Source: Clavibacter sp. A6099 (GTDB taxonomy: Bacteria > Actinomycetota > Actinomycetes > Actinomycetales > Microbacteriaceae). From it: a stretch of 64,000 nt of DNA. The position numbers and the translations under genes are program-made. How positions within the stretch are numbered: position 1 is the first letter of the stretch; each line of letters begins with the position of its first letter. The stretch is taken from contig NZ_CP083439.1 in assembly GCF_021919125.1 (NCBI RefSeq), positions 1,922,001-1,986,000 on the forward strand, read 5' to 3'. Of the stretch, positions 61,173-64,000 are shown piece after piece. The notes beneath the pieces are model-generated. The model was not told where the DNA came from and made no database searches. It saw only the letters and a program-made list of their open reading frames with translations.

Positions 61173-63829
61173 CAGGAGTCGAGCGCCTGGCGCACCGCGG
61201 TCAGCGCGTCGCCGATGGCCGAGACGTCGGATCCTCCGCCCTGCGCGAGGTCGTCCTTGCCGCCTCCGCCGCCGCCGAGCACCGCCGCCGCCGCCCGGGC
61301 GAGCTGCCCGGCCTTGGCGCCCGCGTCGCGCGCGGCCTGGTTGGTGGCCACGATGACGGTCGGCTTGCCGCCCGCGTCGCCGGCGAGGGCGACCACGACG
61401 GGCTCCGATCCCGCGCGCTCGCGCACGAGGGTCACGAGCTGGCGCACCTCGTCGGCGGAGCGGACGCTGCCGAGCGACTCCTGAATCAGCGTCACGGCGC
61501 CGACGCGCGCGCCCTCCTGCAGGAGCGCGGGCACGCGCTGCTGCAGCGCCTGCGCCTCGAAGTCGGCGATGCGCCGCTCCGCGGTCTTGAGGTTCTGCAT
61601 GAGGTCGGCGATGCGGTCGGGCAGCTGCTCGCGCGGCGTCTTGAGGCTCGAGGTGAGCTGCGACACGATGGCGCGCTCCACCGCCAGGTCCTGGAACGCC
61701 TCGCGGCCGACGAGCGACTCGATGCGGCGGTTGGTGGATCCGACGGACGACTCCCCCACCACGTTGATGAGCCCGATCTGCGCGCTGGACGACACGTGCG
61801 TGCCGGCGCACAGCTCGCGCGACCACGGGCCGCCGATGTCGACCACGCGCACGGTGTCGCCGTACTTCTCGCCGAACAGCGCCATGGCGCCGAGCTGCTT
61901 GGCCTCGTCGATGGGCATCACGCGCGTCACGACCTGCAGGTCGTCGCGCACGGCGCCGTTCGCGATGTCCTCGATCTCGCTGCGCGTCTCGGGGCTCAGC
62001 GCCTGGTTCCACGCGAAGTCGAGGCGCATGTAGCCGGCCCGGTTGTAGGACCCGGACTGGTGCGCGTCCTGGCCGAGCACCTGACGGAGCGCTGCGTGGA
62101 CGAGGTGCGTGCCCGAGTGCGCCTGGGTCGCGCCGCGGCGCCAGTCGGCGTCGACGACGGTCGTGGCCGCGTCGCCGACGCCCACCTCGCCCGAGCGCAC
62201 CTGCACGCGGTGGCTGATGAGGCCCTTCACGGGCTTCTGCACGTCGAGCACCTCGAGGTCGAAGCCCTGGCCCACGATGCTGCCGGCGTCGGCCTCCTGG
62301 CCGCCGGACTCGGCGTAGAGGCTCGTCTCGGGGAGGATGACCTCCGCGATGTCGCCGACGACCGCGTGGTCGACGCTGTGGCCGCCGACGATGAGCCCGA
62401 GGATCGTCGTGCCGGTCTCGAGCTCGTCGTAGCCCGTGAAGCGGGTCTCGCCCGCGGCCCGGAACTCGCTGTAGACGGTGAGGTCGGCGAGGGCCGTCTT
62501 CTTGCTCTTGGCGTCGGCCTTGGCCCGCGTGCGCTGCTCCAGCATCAGCCGGTCGAACGCCTCCCGGTCGACCGTGAGGCCGTTCTCCTCGGCCATCTCG
62601 AGCGTGAGGTCGATGGGGAAGCCGAAGGTGTCGTGCAGGAGGAACGCGGTGTCGCCCGCGATCCGCTCGCCGCCCTTCGCCTTCGTGTCGCCGACGGCCA
62701 CGTCGAGGATCGTCGTGCCCCCGGCGAGCGTGCGGAGGAAGGTCTCCTCCTCCGCGTATGCCAGGCGGGTGATGCGGTCGAAGTCGTCGGAGACCTCGGG
62801 GTAGGCGGCCTTCATCGCGTCGCGCGACGCGGGGAACAGCTCGCCGAAGGTCGCGGTGTCCACGCCCATCAGGCGCATCGCGCGCACCGTGCGCCGCATG
62901 AGGCGGCGGAGGATGTAGCCGCGTCCCTCGTTCGACGGCCGCACGCCGTCCGACATCAGCATGAGCGAGGAGCGAACGTGGTCGGCGACGATCCGCATGC
63001 GCACGTCGTCCTCGTGGTCGGCGCCGTAGCGACGGCCGGACAGCTCGGCCGCGCGGTCGAGCACGGGGCGCACCTGGTCGATCTCGTACATGTTCTCGAC
63101 GCCCTGCTTGAGGAACGCGACGCGCTCGAGGCCCATGCCGGTGTCGATGTTCCTCTTGGGCAGGTCGCCGAGGATCTCGAAGTCGCTCTTGCCCGTGCCC
63201 TCCCCGCGCAGGTACTGCATGAAGACGAGGTTCCAGATCTCCACGTAGCGGTCGTCGTCGGTGGCCGGGCCCCCGTCGGCGCCGTACGCGGGTCCGCGGT
63301 CGAAGAAGATCTCCGAGCAGGGTCCGGCCGGTCCGGGCTGGCCGGTGTGCCAGTAGTTGGTGTCGCGTCCGAGGCCCTGGATCCGCTCGTCCGGCAGGCC
63401 CGCGATGCGCTTCCACGCCTGCCTGGCCTCGTCGTCCTCGTGGTAGACGGTGACCCAGAGGTCGTCGGGCGAGAACCCGAGGCCGCCGTCGGCCTCGCTC
63501 GTCGTGAGCAGCTCCCACGCGTACGCGATGGCCTGCTCCTTGAAGTAGTCGCCGAAGGAGAAGTTGCCGTTCATCTGGAAGAAGGTGCCGTGGCGCGGCG
63601 TGCGGCCGACCTCCTCGATGTCGAGCGTGCGGATGCACTTCTGGACGCTCGTCGCGCGCGGGAAGGGCGCGGGCACGACGCCCGTGAGGTACGGCACGAA
63701 CGGCACCATGCCGGCCACCGTGAACAGCAGGGTCGGGTCGTCGCTCACGAGCGACGCGGACGGCACGACGGTGTGCCCCCGGTCGCCGAAGTACGTCAGC
63801 CAGGCGTTGCGGATGTCTGCGGTCTGCAT
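61172..63829 (-). CDS. alaS: Alanyl-tRNA synthetase
   Basis: Charges tRNA-Ala and clears mischarged Ser/Gly. The 885 residues include the class II catalytic core (about 1-245, with the motif 1 to 3 pattern and RFLVFMQ-like LVFMQYLRGEG), the tRNA recognition helices, the editing domain with zinc ligands HSGTHLVHAAL and CAGTHV, and the C-terminal glycine-rich C-Ala domain ending in VLGGGGGGKDDLAQGG. The ATG at 63829 lies five bases past the upstream stop. No T-box leader is visible in the short gap. Confidence 0.98.
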   Translation of the reverse strand: MQTADIRNAWLTYFGDRGHTVVPSASLVSDDPTLLFTVAGMVPFVPYLTGVVPAPFPRATSVQKCIRTLDIEEVGRTPRHGTFFQMNGNFSFGDYFKEQAIAYAWELLTTSEADGGLGFSPDDLWVTVYHEDDEARQAWKRIAGLPDERIQGLGRDTNYWHTGQPGPAGPCSEIFFDRGPAYGADGGPATDDDRYVEIWNLVFMQYLRGEGTGKSDFEILGDLPKRNIDTGMGLERVAFLKQGVENMYEIDQVRPVLDRAAELSGRRYGADHEDDVRMRIVADHVRSSLMLMSDGVRPSNEGRGYILRRLMRRTVRAMRLMGVDTATFGELFPASRDAMKAAYPEVSDDFDRITRLAYAEEETFLRTLAGGTTILDVAVGDTKAKGGERIAGDTAFLLHDTFGFPIDLTLEMAEENGLTVDREAFDRLMLEQRTRAKADAKSKKTALADLTVYSEFRAAGETRFTGYDELETGTTILGLIVGGHSVDHAVVGDIAEVILPETSLYAESGGQEADAGSIVGQGFDLEVLDVQKPVKGLISHRVQVRSGEVGVGDAATTVVDADWRRGATQAHSGTHLVHAALRQVLGQDAHQSGSYNRAGYMRLDFAWNQALSPETRSEIEDIANGAVRDDLQVVTRVMPIDEAKQLGAMALFGEKYGDTVRVVDIGGPWSRELCAGTHVSSSAQIGLINVVGESSVGSTNRRIESLVGREAFQDLAVERAIVSQLTSSLKTPREQLPDRIADLMQNLKTAERRIADFEAQALQQRVPALLQEGARVGAVTLIQESLGSVRSADEVRQLVTLVRERAGSEPVVVALAGDAGGKPTVIVATNQAARDAGAKAGQLARAAAAVLGGGGGGKDDLAQGGGSDVSAIGDALTAVRQALDS

Positions 63830-63834
63830 GCGGT

Positions 63835-64000
63835 CTACTGCTTTCCCAGCTCGGTGATGGTGTCCTCGGCCTCGCCCACGGCGGAGCGCAGCTCGGCCTC
63901 GCGGCGGCGGTAGCCGTGCTCGACGGACTCGCCGAACCGGCGGGCCCGGGCGTCGACGTCCTGGAACAGGCGGTGCCCGGCGGGGGTGCGGTCGACCACG
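63835..64000 (-). CDS. C-terminal end of an unknown small protein upstream of alaS
   Basis: An open frame enters from the right edge and ends with TAG at 63835-63837; 54 residues are visible. The sequence is charged and helical (RARRFGESVEHGYRRREAEL in part), ending ITELGKQ, without membrane segment. Actinobacteria often have one or two small genes, including a DUF948 protein, between rpsD and alaS, and this is likely one of them. No function can be assigned from the fragment. Confidence 0.7.
   Translation of the reverse strand, partial: VVDRTPAGHRLFQDVDARARRFGESVEHGYRRREAELRSAVGEAEDTITELGKQ

Overview
The window is a gene-dense, very GC-rich stretch of an actinobacterial chromosome. The mix of neighbourhoods (uvrA-uvrB-coaE-rpsA, his-trp-lgt-glt-pyk, pyr-gmk-rpoZ-coaBC-metK-priA-fmt-rsmB-rpe, and alaS-ruvX-mltG-aro-efp-nusB), a guanylate kinase fused to an actinobacterial mIHF domain, PriA without ATPase motifs and the HGxxPAAW/trp-associated membrane proteins all point to the family Microbacteriaceae, most likely Clavibacter. 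That genus call is inference from gene content and protein sequence, not from a search. Almost everything lies on the minus strand, so genes are transcribed from high to low coordinates. The only plus-strand genes are a PaaI-type thioesterase and a tRNA-Leu(CAA). No intergenic gap exceeds about 190 bases.

Layout from high to low coordinates: the end of an unknown small protein and alaS, ruvX, mltG; the aro cluster (aroE, a 49-bp tandem repeat, aroC, aroK, aroB, a short-chain dehydrogenase, aroQ) running into efp and nusB; an SsuABC-like ABC importer and an acetyl-CoA synthetase sitting between nusB and pyrR; the pyrimidine operon pyrR-pyrB-pyrC-membrane protein-carA-carB-pyrF, continuing through mIHF-gmk, rpoZ, coaBC, metK, priA, fmt, rsmB, rpe and an FKBP; the his/trp block hisE-hisG-hisF-hisI-trpE-two small membrane proteins-trpC-trpB-trpA, then lgt, gltB, gltD and pyk; tRNA-Leu and an ANTAR response regulator; polA, an orphan PTS EIIA and a DUF885 peptidase-like protein; and finally rpsA, coaE, uvrB and uvrA (uvrA runs off the left edge).

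Functionally this is core metabolism and information processing: UMP, histidine, tryptophan, shikimate and glutamate synthesis, coenzyme A and S-adenosylmethionine, lipoprotein maturation, nucleotide excision repair, translation initiation and ribosome factors. Genes are packed with stop/start overlaps: 15 overlaps of 4 bases and 4 of a single base are visible, implying extensive translational coupling.

No novel defence, mobile or biosynthetic system was found, and none is claimed. The most interesting signals are: (1) a recurrent TANNNT hexamer, often exactly TAGGCT, placed 6-7 bases before the start codon of ten genes, which looks like a family of leaderless promoters and sometimes doubles as the previous gene's stop codon; (2) three copies of a 49-bp repeat derived from the aroE 3' end whose last GGAGG is the ribosome binding site of aroC; (3) the mIHF-Gmk fusion; (4) a PyrR-binding loop with its own promoter at the head of the pyr operon; (5) a 10-bp-phased array of GTNRC pentamers before the ABC importer.
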